Shown: positions 11,567 through 22,830, counted from the stretch's first letter. The stretch: 64,000 nucleotides of DNA from Asterias amurensis (GCF_032118995.1 NC_092654.1:9680284-9744283), one strand, 5' to 3'. Translations and numbers: made by a program. Notes: generated from the sequence alone by a model not told the origin.

Positions 11567-12335
11567 ATTCACGTTGTGTCTTATGAGTATTGAGCGGTAC
11601 TTAGCAGTCGCCGCTCCACTCAAAGAACACTCCTTGAAGAAGAACACTCCTTGTTATCACAATAGGATGGATTCTCACAGTGTCGATTATCGTTGTCGGT
11701 TTTCAGCGGCAGTACAGATACTTTGGGTTTATATAATTATGCATGCGTTCTTTTAGTGATTAAAGAGGAGTCTGTATTTGCATACATATTTTTTCTTTGT
11801 TCGAGTTCTGCCTATAGTCTTATAGTTTTGTTCATAACCTCAGTGGTTGTCAGAAAGAAGTTGGAGAAGAACGCCAAACGGTTTACCATCAAACTGTTCC
11901 GAATGGTGGGTTATGGCAGTTGCTGTAGTAGTTTGCTGGTTTCCGTTTTTGTGCTTACTTATTATAAACATCTCTTTCGATATCGTTGTGCCCCAAGTGA
12001 TCAATTTTGTAACTTTGTAGATGTTGGTTTCCAACAGTTATGTTGGTTTCCAACAGTTATGTCAACTCTTTCATCTATTTTATCAAGAAGAACAAAACAT
12101 TTCACAACCGCGCCAAAGAGATTTGGGAGCAACTTACTCTAGTTCGTGCTGTCGTCGATTGAACGAGTTGAAAAAACTTAGACTGTGATGATTTCCTGTA
12201 TCTGCAGCAAAGCATCAAAGTGGAACTGAATACGTCTGGGGACAATACCAATAAGACACAAGACATTTTATACAAACTCTGTCAAACTTGTGAAAGTTGA
12301 AATACAAGGCGTGAACAACGAGGGGTTTTGAAAAG
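11567..12335 (+). pseudogene. Class A GPCR pseudogene (subfamily A), 5'-deleted, fused to the preceding one
   Basis: Begins abruptly inside TM3 at TTCACGTTGTGTCTTATGAG, directly after the tail of the previous pseudogene. MSIERYLAVAAPLK is recognisable, then the sequence drifts through several frames. TM5 (IVLFITSVVVRKKLEKN), TM6 and TM7 remain identifiable. The ICL3 serine-rich segment is shortened to KRFTIKLFRM. Small tandem duplications are visible, such as GTTGGTTTCCAACAGTTAT repeated at 12023-12060. The 3' end (GGCGTGAACAACGAGG) matches the tail of the 29856 gene. TM1, TM2 and half of TM3 are missing. Confidence 0.88.
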
Positions 12336-12493
12336 AAGACTGTTTAAAAGACGACAACAAAAGGTACAATATTTTGTTACAAAATTAAACTTCCAAAGGT
12401 TTCACCTTTGGTTTCACCTTTTGTACATCGATGTTTTCAGGATAGTTGCGTTTGTTTTTCATGACATCGTTTTACTAATAAAAAAAACAACCT

Positions 12494-12612
12494 ATACAGC
12501 ACCTCTGCAAGTAGTATTTTAAGGAAAGCTTTCTACCATCATTATCTTCAAACCGTGTAAGTTTAATGTGAATCTGTGGATATTGTGTTTTGCGTCCTAC
12601 AAAGCACCCATT
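12494..12612. mobile_element. MITE family 4, partial copy
   Basis: Right-arm sequence of the family at 20154 and 41221, recognised by AGCTTTCTACCATCATTATC and GTAAGTTTAATGTGAATCTG. It starts about 160 bp after the pseudogene ends. Confidence 0.6.
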
Positions 12613-13164
12613 AAGACAATAGTTTTGTAAAATGTATTTATAGATAAGCCCAGTGGGTTTGATGTCACTGCTAAGTTGGCTTCGTCTATTTTGATCATCT
12701 AAGACTTAGAATGAAATCACGGTTCAATATTAATAAACAAATGCACCAAAACGAGGTCACCACACTTAAGCTTGTGTTGACCTCGCTTTGGCGCTGCTGA
12801 ACAATTGACCTTTATGCAATGTCATTCTTTTTTTTTATCAATCCTTATTTAACTATCGACTGATATTGCTGTTTCAATTGTCACATGCCGGTGGCGGGAG
12901 ATTCTGTGTTCCCGGAGGTTCTGTCGTCGTCTTAAAAATGTCGCCTGACAGCGACCTCTTTTTTTAATCAGCTTCTCCAGCCCTTGTCAAATCCCGCATT
13001 GTGGACACTTACACTGTGACAGAATCCCCTATGGCGCCGGTAAAACTCAAGTCAATATAAAAACACAGCTGATATTTCATTGATGACTTTTAATAAAACC
13101 ATTTTGCCTTTTTTATCCCGCCATAAAAAGAGCATCTTTAAGGGCAACGTTAAATACTTCACGT
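12613..13164. other. Non-coding stretch with two hairpins
   Basis: At 12750-12793 ACGAGGTCACCACACTTAAG pairs with an inverted TGTTGACCTCG. At 12889-13040 GCCGGTGGCGGGAGATTCTG has a loose inverted partner CAGAATCCCCTATGGCGCCGG, suggesting a small MITE. No gene recognised. Confidence 0.4.
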
Positions 13165-13465
13165 TATAGACCTTTCTTTTGCAACGTCACAGCCCAAGTT
13201 TTTGCCAACCCAGATTAGAAAAACTATGGAAAGCCGTAAGTGCAAATTAAGAAAATATCGCTATTTTTTGTAACAATGTAATCAAATTTGTTGATTTTGT
13301 TAAAAACAAAACAAATAATTATGAGAGGTATTTTATTGAATTGAATGTTTGCAGAAAATGCTGAATTTGGTTAAAACATCTGTTTTTAAGATTTAGTGTT
13401 TTACTAACATTCGGCCGACCATGCCAACCAAGGCTGTTTGTTTATCAACAAAAGAAAGGTCTATA
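13165..13465. mobile_element. MITE family 5, complete copy
   Basis: Termini TATAGACCTTTCTTTTG and CAAAAGAAAGGTCTATA are inverted. The interior AACATTCGGCCGACCATGCC block is shared with the copies at 23801 and 39682. Confidence 0.85.
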
Positions 13466-13601
13466 CACTAATGTAAATACTAAAAATGACGACAACATAG
13501 GAGCCGCCATTTTGTAAGAAGCTGCCATTTGTTTAGGTCCACATTTATACTTTTGCATTGTATTTTAAAACCGGCGTGTAGTTTGACCTTTGACCTCCCT
13601 A

Positions 13602-13829
13602 TGGGTGCGTTCGGTTTAATAGCTTCCCTGGGTCTACCCCGCGATGCTCACTCTGGTGAGCCCCTGACAAGAGCAAAACGAACGATCACACTCGCCCCCT
13701 CGTGGTGACGTTGTGTAGCGTATATTTTTTCCAGGATGAACGTGTGCATATATTATTACCCACGTTCGTCCTGGAAAAAAAAAAGGCACACACTGGGGTC
13801 GACCCAGGGAAGCTAAACGAACGCACCCT
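13602..13829. mobile_element. MITE family 8, complete copy
   Basis: TGGGTGCGTTCGGTTTAATA at the left is inverted relative to GAAGCTAAACGAACGCACCC at the right, with CCCTGGGTC blocks next to each. The centre holds an A/T-flanked hairpin built on CCAGGATGAACGTG / CACGTTCGTCCTGG. The same hairpin recurs twice in the next copy. Confidence 0.8.
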
Positions 13830-13966
13830 GGTCTGAGGTCACCTCGGACGACCAATCAAAACACAGATAGATACATGTATATGGAAAGCTTGCATGCTGT
13901 GTCCACGTACTTTACGTGTGTGTTGTATATATACAGTGCATGCATACGTGCATGTACTTGCATGTT

Positions 13967-14250
13967 GGTGTAGCGTTCGATTAGCTTCCCCTGATCGACC
14001 CCGGTGGGCTCATAATTATGGGTGGCGTTTTTTTTTTTTTCCAGGACGAACGGTGGCAGATACATACCCCACGTTCGTCCTTGAAAAGTCGCCTATTTTT
14101 TTTCCCAGGACGAACGTGTGCAGATTATTACCCACGTTCTCTCCTGGGGAAAAAACCACTCACCCTTCTTGTGGTGACGTCAGTGCACCTCGGGCAGCCC
14201 CCAACTGCCCTGCTTGTGGATTGGGTCACTTGGGGCTGGCCTGAGGTGCT
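13967..14250. mobile_element. MITE family 8, diverged copy with two internal hairpins
   Basis: The left end AGCGTTCGATTAGCTTCCCC follows the family. Two T-rich hairpins based on CCAGGACGAACG / ACGTTCGTCCTTG lie at 14030-14088 and 14098-14150. The block GCCCCCAACTGCCCTGCTTG corresponds to 33645-33690 of the third copy. The right terminus is not clear. Confidence 0.6.
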
Positions 14251-15300
14251 TTTTTAACAAAGGAATCCTTTAAACAAATCGGAAAACAATTACCGCCAGG
14301 CATGTACAGGGCAAAATTTCATGGCTCTGTTTACCGTAAGCAAAGAACTTGGCGCTTACGGAAGCAGTGAATTCCGAGCTTCCGTAATCCACTGATAAGC
14401 AGGGAGGTTTTGTTTTTGGCGTGTGGGTATACTCCACGTTACGGCTGCAGGGGACTGAGACCCAATAAACTCTTTAGTAAACAGATACGGAGAGAAATAA
14501 TAGAGCATAATGGAGGTACAGGAGATGCACTACTGACTTCTAAATGTTAATTTAAAATCAGGTTTACCTATCGGAAATCTTTGGGGAAAAAACCAACATG
14601 GGAGTAATTCACATGACGAAAAAAAACAGCGTTCACATCAACGGCCGTTAATTCTTTTTTTAGTTGACAACTATTTTGTAACAGGCCTACATCATTTTTA
14701 GTGCACTGATCAATACAACATACATGTTAAAAACATGTAACAGCAGTTGATGCATTAATTGCATACAGTTAAGAAAACAACATGGGTTCATGTGAACGAG
14801 TATTAAAGTATTAACTAAAGTCTTGCAGCAAAGTTTTGAATCCATTGAAGAGAGTCTGGTAACCCGATAACACCGTTACAGTTTTAATGTAAAACATATA
14901 ATATAAAGAGCTCAAGGTGCACATGACAATTTCCGTTGTTTCAGTTTTTAAATAACTTTTTAAATAACTCTTTTCACTTTATCTTACAATTCATTCGTTT
15001 ATTATTATGCGCAAGTTTCATTAAAAAAAATATGTAAAGATGTGAATCACAATAGTAAAAAGTCCAGATAATAACAATTATCTAAGAGTATTTAAAAAAA
15101 TAAAATATGCACTGAAAAATACAAGAACAGAAGCTATCAACATCAATAATACATCAGCCGGCCAAAGGTCATTAAATGCACCTGGAAATAGAATTTGTTT
15201 TCTTCAAACATTAGAGTATATATTCCTGAACAATAACATATTTTTTTGAGTAATTGTTTTTAACGATTTATAAGTTAAACAAATTCAATAAAGTTGTGTG
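14251..15300. other. No gene recognised
   Basis: AT-rich intergenic sequence. The hairpin CTTGGCGCTTACGGAAGCAG near 14350 is the only local structure noticed. Confidence 0.4.
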
Positions 15301-16920
15301 GGGGTCAGGGGCGTCAATCCGTCTTGAAAGGTGGGGGGGGGGGGACATAACATTTACGGCGTGGGGTCCGGGTGTTTTTTTTTCCGTAGATGCTCTCTGG
15401 TGCAATCTATGGAGTCTGAGGGGTGATGTTCCCCCCTCTCAGATTTAATGCCTATTTCAAGCTATGATGCACCTATTTTTGCTATCATGGTTATTGTACC
15501 TAAAAAACAACTCACTGTATAGCTTCGTAATATCCATTTTGTTTCTGCATTATAATGCTCAGACGGCAGTTCATCCCTGGTGGGTATTAAAGATGGAGCC
15601 TGCTATAAAGCTGAACGCGAAGCCTTTTACGGCCTTGAGTCCGGGCCTAAGGGCTCGGGAAAATTTTGCATTCTAGATGCTCTGAGGTGCAATCTAAGGC
15701 CAATAAGAGGTAAACAGAATGGCACAGAACATTGTAAAATGTGAGCAGCAGTAGAACCTTTTGAGTTAACAGCATCTTCAAGTTCGGATCTATGAACCAA
15801 GTTTTAGGGGGGAAATCTGTGAGAGAGTGAGCACATGAGTGTGAAACCTTTACGGCATGGGTCCGGGCCCGCTGAAGGGCCCAGGAAAATTTTGCATTCT
15901 AGATGCTCTGTGGTGCAATTTTAGGCCAATAAGAGGCTTACAGAATGGTACAGAACATCTGTAAAGTGTGAGCAGCAGTAGAACCTTTTGAGTTGATAGC
16001 ATCTTCAAGTGCGGGTCTTTGAACCAAGTGTTAGGGGGAGGGGAATACTGTCAAAGAGTGAGCACGTAAGTGTGAAACCTTACGGCATGGGTCCGGGCCC
16101 GCTTAAGGGCCCGGGAAAATTTTGCATTCTAGATGCTCTGTAGTGCAATCTTAGGCCAATAAGATGCTTACAGAATGGAACAGAGCATCTGTAAAATGTG
16201 AGCAGTAGAATCTTTTTGGTTAACAGCATGTTCAGGTGTTGGTCTATGACACGAATTTTAGGGGACAAGTCTGCCAAAGAGTGAGCACGCACATGCGAAA
16301 CCTTTACGGCATGGGTCCGGGCCCGCAGAAGGGCCCGGGAAAATTTTGCATTTTTAGATGCTCTGTGGTGCAATCTTTAGGCCATTAAGCGGCCAAATGG
16401 CAAACGAAACAGAACAATGGGAATATTGTGTTCCAGTGCTCCACAGTTCCACAGTGCAAAACATGAGTTTCATAAAGGTGGTCAAAAGACACGGGGAACA
16501 GTTGATACTGTGTCCCCCACCCTTCGAAAATGGGATGGGGTTCACGTTCCTTCCACTCTTTCAGGGGGGAGGTGCAAATCTGTCAATGATGGACCATGCG
16601 TGTGGGAAAGCCTTTACGTCGTGAGGTGCGGGCCCGATTAAGGGCCCGGGGAAATTTTGCATTTTAGATGCTCTGTGATGCAATCTAGGGCCAATTTTGA
16701 GGGGGGACATTTGATGTAGTGTCCCCACCCTTCAAAAAATTGTGTCATCCTTTGCCCACAGGATTAATGCCCATATAGGGACACCGGGTTTCGTCTTACA
16801 CAGGGCAAAACTTGGGCTTCATGATAAAGGTGGTCAAAAAGGTGGGGGGGGGGGACATTTGATATTGTGTCCCCTACCCTCCAAAAGGTGGGGGGGGGAC
16901 ATGTCCCCCTGTCCCACCCC
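15301..16920 (+). repeat. Tandem array of ~226-bp units, with poly-G rich flanks
   Basis: The motif ATGGGTCCGGGCCCG followed by AAAATTTTGCATTCTAGATG and GCTCTGTGGTGCAAT recurs near 15631, 15855, 16084, 16308 and, more diverged, 16625. Spacing is about 224-230 bp. Units also share GTGAGCAGCAGTAGAA and AAAGAGTGAGCACG. Long open frames across the array arise from the repeat. Poly-G tracts next to GACATTTGATAT mark both edges. An isolated unit fragment lies at 40345-40440. Confidence 0.85.
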
Positions 16921-16929
16921 TGATTGACG

Positions 16930-17645
16930 CCCATGGTGGGGGTGACGCCGCCTACTCCTTTTGTGACGTAAATCGAGGAAGACTTTGCCTCGATCGAACA
17001 TCGAACACGTACGGGCAAGTACATTCAAGTCCTAGTCGTTAGTTTGTACGTTTTGAAAAAGTTTTTTTCTTGCATTTTTCCGGCAATGTCGACCAGGTGT
17101 ATTGCTGCTGGATGCAGCAAAACAACTAAAGATGGTGTCAGTTAGCCAAGTTGTCCGGTCCGACGTCTTTTCCAGCGCTGTGCAGCAAACACTTCATTCG
17201 AGCCGTCGTGCTTCGAGAATCCGGAATACACTACACATTTTGACATGAACAGAAAAGTTCTTTTCTAAAATATGACGCCACCCCAATAATTTGTCCAGCT
17301 AGTGGGGAAGTCGAAGAAGGTACCTGAAAGACGTAACGAACCTAACGGAGCATTTGCCTAACGTGAAAAAAAAATCAGGTATTGTTTCAACTTTGAGGGC
17401 ATGTTTTTAGCTTGCGCCAAGCGTCACTATGTTGTTTTGGCACTGCATGCGATTCATCGCGCCTCGATTGACGTCACGAACAGCGCCCTCTCGGATCGGG
17501 CTTTTTTTCAAATTTGTAAATAACATGGAAACTATTTTTTTAAACCCTAGTTAATTGTTTGTTCATATTCCACTCATTAAAACACATATTTTTTAGTGAC
17601 AAAAGCTTTATTTTGACAAAATACCACTTCCAGGTGACTTTAAAA
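16930..17645 (+). mobile_element. Repeat carrying a degenerate THAP zinc-finger exon, family 6
   Basis: ATG at 17086 opens MSTRCIAAGCSKTTKDGVS, the N-terminal C-x4-C half of a THAP domain. After a missing internal segment, another frame gives the second half, with the pattern C-S-x-H-F and PSCFENPEYTTHF. This copy has lost some frame and residues; the better copy is at 28625-27540 on the other strand. The same internal gap occurs in both, so it arose before the repeat spread. THAP domains occur in P-element, Kolobok-like and other DNA transposases. I infer a non-autonomous derivative of such a transposon. Confidence 0.75.
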
Positions 17646-17771
17646 CTAACATAAAGCCTGCCGAAATAAATGTGTCTGATGAGCAACGTTTTGAAGGTAT
17701 ACCTGTATCTAATTGGCGATCCTCATGACATGTTGGGAGGAGTTTGAGACATTTTGAGTTCGGTCAAAGTT

Positions 17772-18105
17772 CAAAGGCACTATACATCTTCAGTAATTGT
17801 CAAAGACCAGTATTCTCACTTGTATCCCAACATTATGCGTAAACTAATCATTATAATGTTGGAATCACATTGGTCATCAAAATGCAAGAGAATAATGGAA
17901 GAAAAAACACAATCGTGTTTCAGATGCCTAAATATTCAGGCATGAAGTCTTTTGTGAGAATTTACCTCTTCTAAAAACCTACGTTTCAGTAATACTGCAG
18001 AGGGAGCTGTTTCTCACAATGTTTTATACTATCAACAGCTCTTCAAGTTGCTCGTTGATCGTAACAATTATTTGAATAATTACCAATTAGTGTCCAGTGC
18101 CTTTA
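17772..18105. mobile_element. MITE family 1, complete but shortened copy
   Basis: Left end CAAAGGCACTATACATCTTC and right end TTAGTGTCCAGTGCCTTTA. The interior keeps GAGGGAGCTGTTTCTCACAA. Confidence 0.78.
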
Positions 18106-18360
18106 TAATGTACATGTACAGGGTGAATAAACCCAAAAGGGAAACCCAGTCTTTACAGAAATGTTAACCGATCGTTGAACATAGTTTTATTGAATCAAGT
18201 AAATTATTTACAGTGTTGATCTTTAAACATAAGTGAGAACACCATTATTGCAAATGCTTTTTTATTTGTGTCTGAGACCAAAGGAAGGAAGAAAAAAACC
18301 CAGTATTTTTAAAATGTGATGTTGCAAATGTATTTTTTTCCACAAAATCCTGGAGCTTGA

Positions 18361-18722
18361 TTTAAAGGCAGTGGACACTCTTGGTAATAACTCAAAATAA
18401 TTGCTAGCATAAAAACTTACTTGTTAACGCGTATAATGGGGAGCTGTTGATATTATAAAACATTGTGAGAAACGGCTTCCTCTGAAGTAAGGTAGTTTTC
18501 GAGAAAGAAGTAATTTTCCACAAATTTGATTTTGAGACCTCAGAATTAGATTTTGAGGTCCCGAAATCAAGCATCTGACAGCACACAACTTCGTGTGACA
18601 AGGGTGTTTTTTCTTCCATTATTTTCTCGCAATTACTTTGACGACCAATTGAGTTCAAATTTTCACAGGTTTGTTATTTTGTGCATATGTTGAGATTTAC
18701 CAAAGGTGTCCAGTGTCTTTAA
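18361..18722. mobile_element. MITE family 1, complete copy
   Basis: TTTAAAGGCAGTGGACACTC at the left and GGTGTCCAGTGTCTTTAAA at the right, with the interior GAGACCTCAGAATTAGATTT / TTGAGGTCCCGAAATC pair. Confidence 0.85.
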
Positions 18723-19294
18723 AGACAGAAGAACACTATACTTAAAAGAATGATTGTTGATTATTTTTCTTCAATTTATTATGACAATTTTTTTAAGTTG
18801 TCATGTTCCATTGTGTTTCCTAGACAGTTAAATATATGGCGGTTGTTTTAACATATTTTAATGAGCAACTCATTCTGTTCATGTATTTAAACACCATAAC
18901 TTTATGTGAAACATTGGAATGTTAAAACTTGTCAGGATCAATTTGTGCATTGATGATACTAAAATAAATGTTTTAAAACGCAGGAAACCACTAATTGGAT
19001 TCCATCAGAACATGCAAGCCCAAGACAAGGCCAAAGCCGACACTTCGAAAGGGCTTGTCCTGCATTACCATCTAACTGCAGAGGGCGCTATATATACCTA
19101 TACTTCTCACAATGAACTGACCGCTTCAAAAGATTGTGAACAGATCTAGTGCGAATTGGTGTTTACAAACATTGGTAAAAACCAGTCTACCTTTGTTGCG
19201 TAATCGACGCATTTTGAGAGAGTGACCAGATTTTAACTTGATGGGAAAGCAAGAGCAGAAGAAGTGTGTGACGAGTAGCAACATAGGTACGGTC
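18723..19294. other. No gene recognised
   Basis: A 76-codon frame at 18919-19149 has no recognisable domain and includes the repeat-like motif TGCAGAGGGCGCTATAT. Treated as non-coding. Confidence 0.35.
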
Positions 19295-19694
19295 TTAAAT
19301 GCACTGGACACTATTGGTAATTGTCAAAGATCAGTCTTCTCACTTGGTGTATCTCAACATATGATAACATAACAAACCTGTGAAAATTTGAGCTCAATTG
19401 ATCGTCGAAGTTGCGAGAGAATAAAAGAAGAAAAACCGCCCTCGTTGCACAAATTGTGTGCTTTCAGATGCTTGATTTCGGGACCTAAAGATTTAATTCT
19501 GAGGTCTCGAAATCAAATTCATATATTTTAGTTGGAAATTACTTCTTTCTCAAAAAACTACTTTACTTCAGATCTAGGGAGCTGTTTCTCACAATTTGTT
19601 ATACTACCAACAGCTCTCCATTACTCGTTACCAAGTAAGTTTTTATGCTAATAATTATTTTGAGTAATATTACCAATAATGTCCAGTGCCTTTA
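19295..19694. mobile_element. MITE family 1, complete copy
   Basis: TTAAATGCACTGGACACTAT at the left and ATAATGTCCAGTGCCTTTAG at the right, in the inverse orientation to most copies (GTCAAAGATCAG arm first). Confidence 0.85.
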
Positions 19695-20153
19695 GTCTGT
19701 AGTGAAATTGCTCAGGTTCAATCTGAAAGCTCACTACATTATACTATCAATGTTGCATAAAAACCAAAACAAGTTTCAAGAGTTGTGTATACGTACGAAA
19801 TGTAGAAAATTCCAATTATTTAAAATGTTGAGATAGTTTAAAACACAAAAAAGTGTTTCTCAAATTTTATATTTCGTACATACCAAACTGTATTTCTCGA
19901 GGAAATGGCCATTCAATTAGAATCAATTGGCATAATGAGAGTATTCGATTAGAAACATATGGTATGATTGATATTAGAAAATAAAATAAAAATAGAAGCA
20001 ATGATTTTAACGAATTAATTTCTTGCTGACATGAAATATACATCAGTGGCACGATTGGTCTTTTGTAATAATTGGAGTTTACCGGGCATTTTGTCTTGTA
20101 AACACACCACTGATCACAACGTGTCATTAACATTCCTAACAATTACACATGGT

Positions 20154-20561
20154 CAAGGGATTCGGGTACTTTTTCAAAATGTCCACAGATTTACTTTAAA
20201 CTTACAGGGTTTGAAGATAATGATAGGGGAAAGCTTCCCTTCAAATATTACTAACTAAGGTTGTGTAGCTTTTGAGAAATGAGTAAAACAAGTCACAAAA
20301 TAATTTTGGTCTCATGAGACCAAAATTATTTGGCATGTTAAATATTATAAGAAAACCATAGCATAACTGGTTAATACATTTTTACATGCTAAAAACTGAG
20401 ACGAAAATGCTTACTTTTACTCGTTTCTCAAAAACAACAGCGCCTCAGTAAGTAAAACTCCAAGGGAAGTTTTCTACTATCATAATTTTCAAACTGTGTA
20501 AGTTTAATGTAAATCTGTGGACATTGTGTTTTTTGTTAGGAAAAAGTACATATACCCTTTA
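20154..20561. mobile_element. MITE family 4, complete copy
   Basis: Terminal GTACTTTTTCAAAATGTCCA and its inverted partner AAAAAGTACATATACCCTTT. The centre is an exact palindrome, AATAATTTTGGTCTCATGAG followed by its complement. It shares both arms with 41221-41548. Confidence 0.8.
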
Positions 20562-20815
20562 ATACATTTGTGAATTAAATGGGCTGGTGCACAAAGGTCG
20601 CTTATGTTGACAGTTTTGATGTAATTGATGTTTTGATGTAATTGGTTTCTTTATTGGTGAATCGGAGCGTGGATTTGCCAAAATAAAACATGCGATGACA
20701 GATTTAAGAAGCAAATTACAGCAATAAACCTAAACCAAAACACGATTTTCCTTAATATTCAAATATGAAATTATCAGCTTAATATATGCTGCACTCGTTT
20801 TTACAAAAATATCTG

Positions 20816-21187
20816 CTTTAAAGCCATTGGACCCTTTCGGTACAGAAAAAAAAAAGTTCACAGATTTACAAATAACTTACAGGGTTTACAGACGGTAGTG
20901 GTGAAATACTTCTCTTGAAATATTATTCCATGAAATGCTTTACTTTTTGAGAAAACAGTAAAACAATATCAATTCTCGTTAACGAGAATTACGGATTTAT
21001 TTTAAACACATGTCATGACACGGCGAAACGCGCGGATACAAGGGTGGGTTTTCCCGTTATTTTCTCCCGACTCCGATGACCGATTAAGCCCAAATTTTCA
21101 CAGGTTTGTTATTTGATATAGAAGTTGTGACACACGAGGTGTGGGCCTTGGACAATACTGTTTACCGAAAGGGTCCAATGGCTTTAA
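20816..21187. mobile_element. MITE family 3, complete copy
   Basis: TTAAAGCCATTGGACCCTTTC at the left and GAAAGGGTCCAATGGCTTTA at the right are perfect inverted ends. A second copy is at 32355-32688. Confidence 0.88.
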
Positions 21188-21196
21188 GTTGATTTG

Positions 21197-21440
21197 AGTT
21201 CGCTAGGACACGGGTGTGGTCTTGGAGTTTTTTACACGTTCGATTTACAACAAACGTGATAATTACAGTAGCCTGAACATCTGACGTCACACAGTGAGGC
21301 TCTCGTGAATTACGCCAGAGAGTGGCCTCAAGCCTAGGTAAATCCCCGTCCAACTTCACCTTTCACCTACATTCACATGCAGACGACCGAAAAGTGCAGT
21401 TGCCAAAAGTCACCTCGGACCAATCAAAACACAGATAGTC
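21197..21440 (-). repeat. Dispersed repeat near a receptor copy
   Basis: On the minus strand it reads TGGCGTAATTCACGAG, then TGTGACGTCAGATGTTCAGG, as at 31655-31805 and, more diverged, 55255-55395. A neighbouring ACCAATCAAAACACAGAT block also occurs at 13850, 31064 and 34775. Type of element unknown. Confidence 0.55.
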
Positions 21441-21529
21441 TTTTCTCATAGAACCACCCATGGGAGCGGTCTTTACAAGTTTGATTTACAGCAAGTGTCA
21501 TTACCGTTGTTGTCCGGTGTGCAAAAAGT

Positions 21530-21710
21530 TCACTTTCCGAATCCCTCGTTGTCGACACCATGTACTTTTATTTTCACAAGTTCGACAGAGTTTACATAGT
21601 TGTCTTGTTTGTTTGTCATTGGTATTGTCCCCAGACGTATTCAGTTCCACTTTGATGCTTTGCTGCAGATACAGGAAATCATCACAGTCTAAGTTTTTTT
21701 TCCAACTCGT
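21530..21710 (-). pseudogene. Untranslated remnant of a receptor C-terminal tail
   Basis: Read on the minus strand this follows the stop of the 21711-22652 frame. It matches the cytoplasmic tail coding region of the intact 29856 gene, e.g. CAGCAAAGCATCAAAGTGG and GTGGAACTGAATACGTCTGG. The tail has therefore dropped out of the reading frame here, as in the pseudogene at 10213. Confidence 0.8.
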
Positions 21711-22652
21711 TCATACGACGACAGCATAACGAGTAAAGTGCTCAGCAAAGTTTTTGACGCTGAAGTGAAATGGTTTCTTCTTCATGTGGAAAAAGATGAA
21801 ACTGTTGACATAAAAGTAACAAATCAGCATCCTGAAGGTTTGCAAATATATCATTTGGGGCACGTATAAACCGAAGGAGTAGTCTATACAGAATAAGCAC
21901 GAAAATAGAAACCAGCAAACTAGGACAGCGACTGCCATAACCCTTGCCATTCGGAAAAGTTTGATGGTCCTGGGTGATGCTCTGGGAGATGAATGGACGT
22001 CTTGACTCGAGGAGGATTGTGTAGGGTTGGCAAACCGTTTGGCGTTCTTTCCCACACCCATTTTTTTTATTCTGACAATCACTAAGGTTATGAGAATAAA
22101 CCAAAACCCAGGCAGAACTCCATAGAGAATTATAATCAAATCAGTAGATCCACCACTCAGTCGTTGAACGCATGTGTCAAACCCGTGATAGATGTACTTC
22201 TGAACACGAACAATGTAATCCAACACTATGAGAATCCATCCTATTGCGATAACCAGGAGTGTTCTTCTTGTCGTTACAAGTCTTGAATATTTGAGTGGTG
22301 GGATTAATTGCTTAATAAATAATGGAACAATTATGAGTAAAGGGTTTAACACTTCATAAAATTGCGATGCGTATGCCGAGATCAAACAAACGGTGTCTCC
22401 GTACGGCCAGGAGTCCGGACTGTATCGGAGAGTAGCGGACGGGTAGATAGACAGAGCAGCAACGGCACTCAGTCCTAAATTCGACACACTGCATGACATC
22501 AATACGTAGCCGTGACTGTTTCGAAAGGCCGGTGTTGTCAACAGAACAGTTACACTCACGATAGTTGATATCAAAATCAGAAAAGCTAACCCAATACCGA
22601 AAGTAGCTGCTAGAAAACAAAAGGTGCACGGAGAAGGATTTATATAATCCAT
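21711..22652 (-). CDS. GPCR-like open frame lacking the ERY motif; probable decayed receptor
   Basis: 313 codons from ATG at 22652 without interruption. TM1-TM2 (TPAFRNSHGYVL, then SVSNL where the paralogues have SVADL), ECL1 WPYGDTVC, and TM5-TM6 (CWFLF) are clear. In TM3 the segment that should be ERYIA reads FIKQLIP, so Arg3.50 is replaced by Lys and the motif is gone. Asp2.50 is Asn. TM7 ends NSFIFF instead of NSFIYF. The frame stops at AEHFTRYAVVV, leaving no cytoplasmic tail. An open frame of this length argues against great age, but loss of three functional positions and the tail suggests a dying gene or a non-signalling receptor. Its closest relative in the window is the pseudogene at 10213. 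Confidence 0.6.
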   Translation of the reverse strand: MDYINPSPCTFCFLAATFGIGLAFLILISTIVSVTVLLTTPAFRNSHGYVLMSCSVSNLGLSAVAALSIYPSATLRYSPDSWPYGDTVCLISAYASQFYEVLNPLLIIVPLFIKQLIPPLKYSRLVTTRRTLLVIAIGWILIVLDYIVRVQKYIYHGFDTCVQRLSGGSTDLIIILYGVLPGFWFILITLVIVRIKKMGVGKNAKRFANPTQSSSSQDVHSSPRASPRTIKLFRMARVMAVAVLVCWFLFSCLFCIDYSFGLYVPQMIYLQTFRMLICYFYVNSFIFFHMKKKPFHFSVKNFAEHFTRYAVVV

Positions 22653-22830
22653 AGTTAACGTTTTTAGTCATCAACACTAGGCCCTACCTGCATATGTTCT
22701 TCACAGTACGATTGTAGCATACATGTATGGTACAACCATGGAGGAAACAACATTGTACCGAACCGACAAACGGCTACGCCTTTAGTACAAAATACTGACC
22801 TCCAAAATTACAATAGCATTAATACAATAG
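22653..22830 (-). promoter_or_regulatory. Duplicated 5' flank shared with the copy at 25648
   Basis: ACTAGGCCCTACCTGCATATG, TGGTACAACCA and ACTGACCTC (plus-strand reading) recur in the same order at 25679-26200, where they are interrupted by a family 2 MITE. A retained promoter is plausible, but no core element is seen. Confidence 0.5.

Noticed and set aside
15464-16641. Several 60-100 codon frames in the tandem array
   Set aside because: They recur with the repeat unit and shift frame between units.
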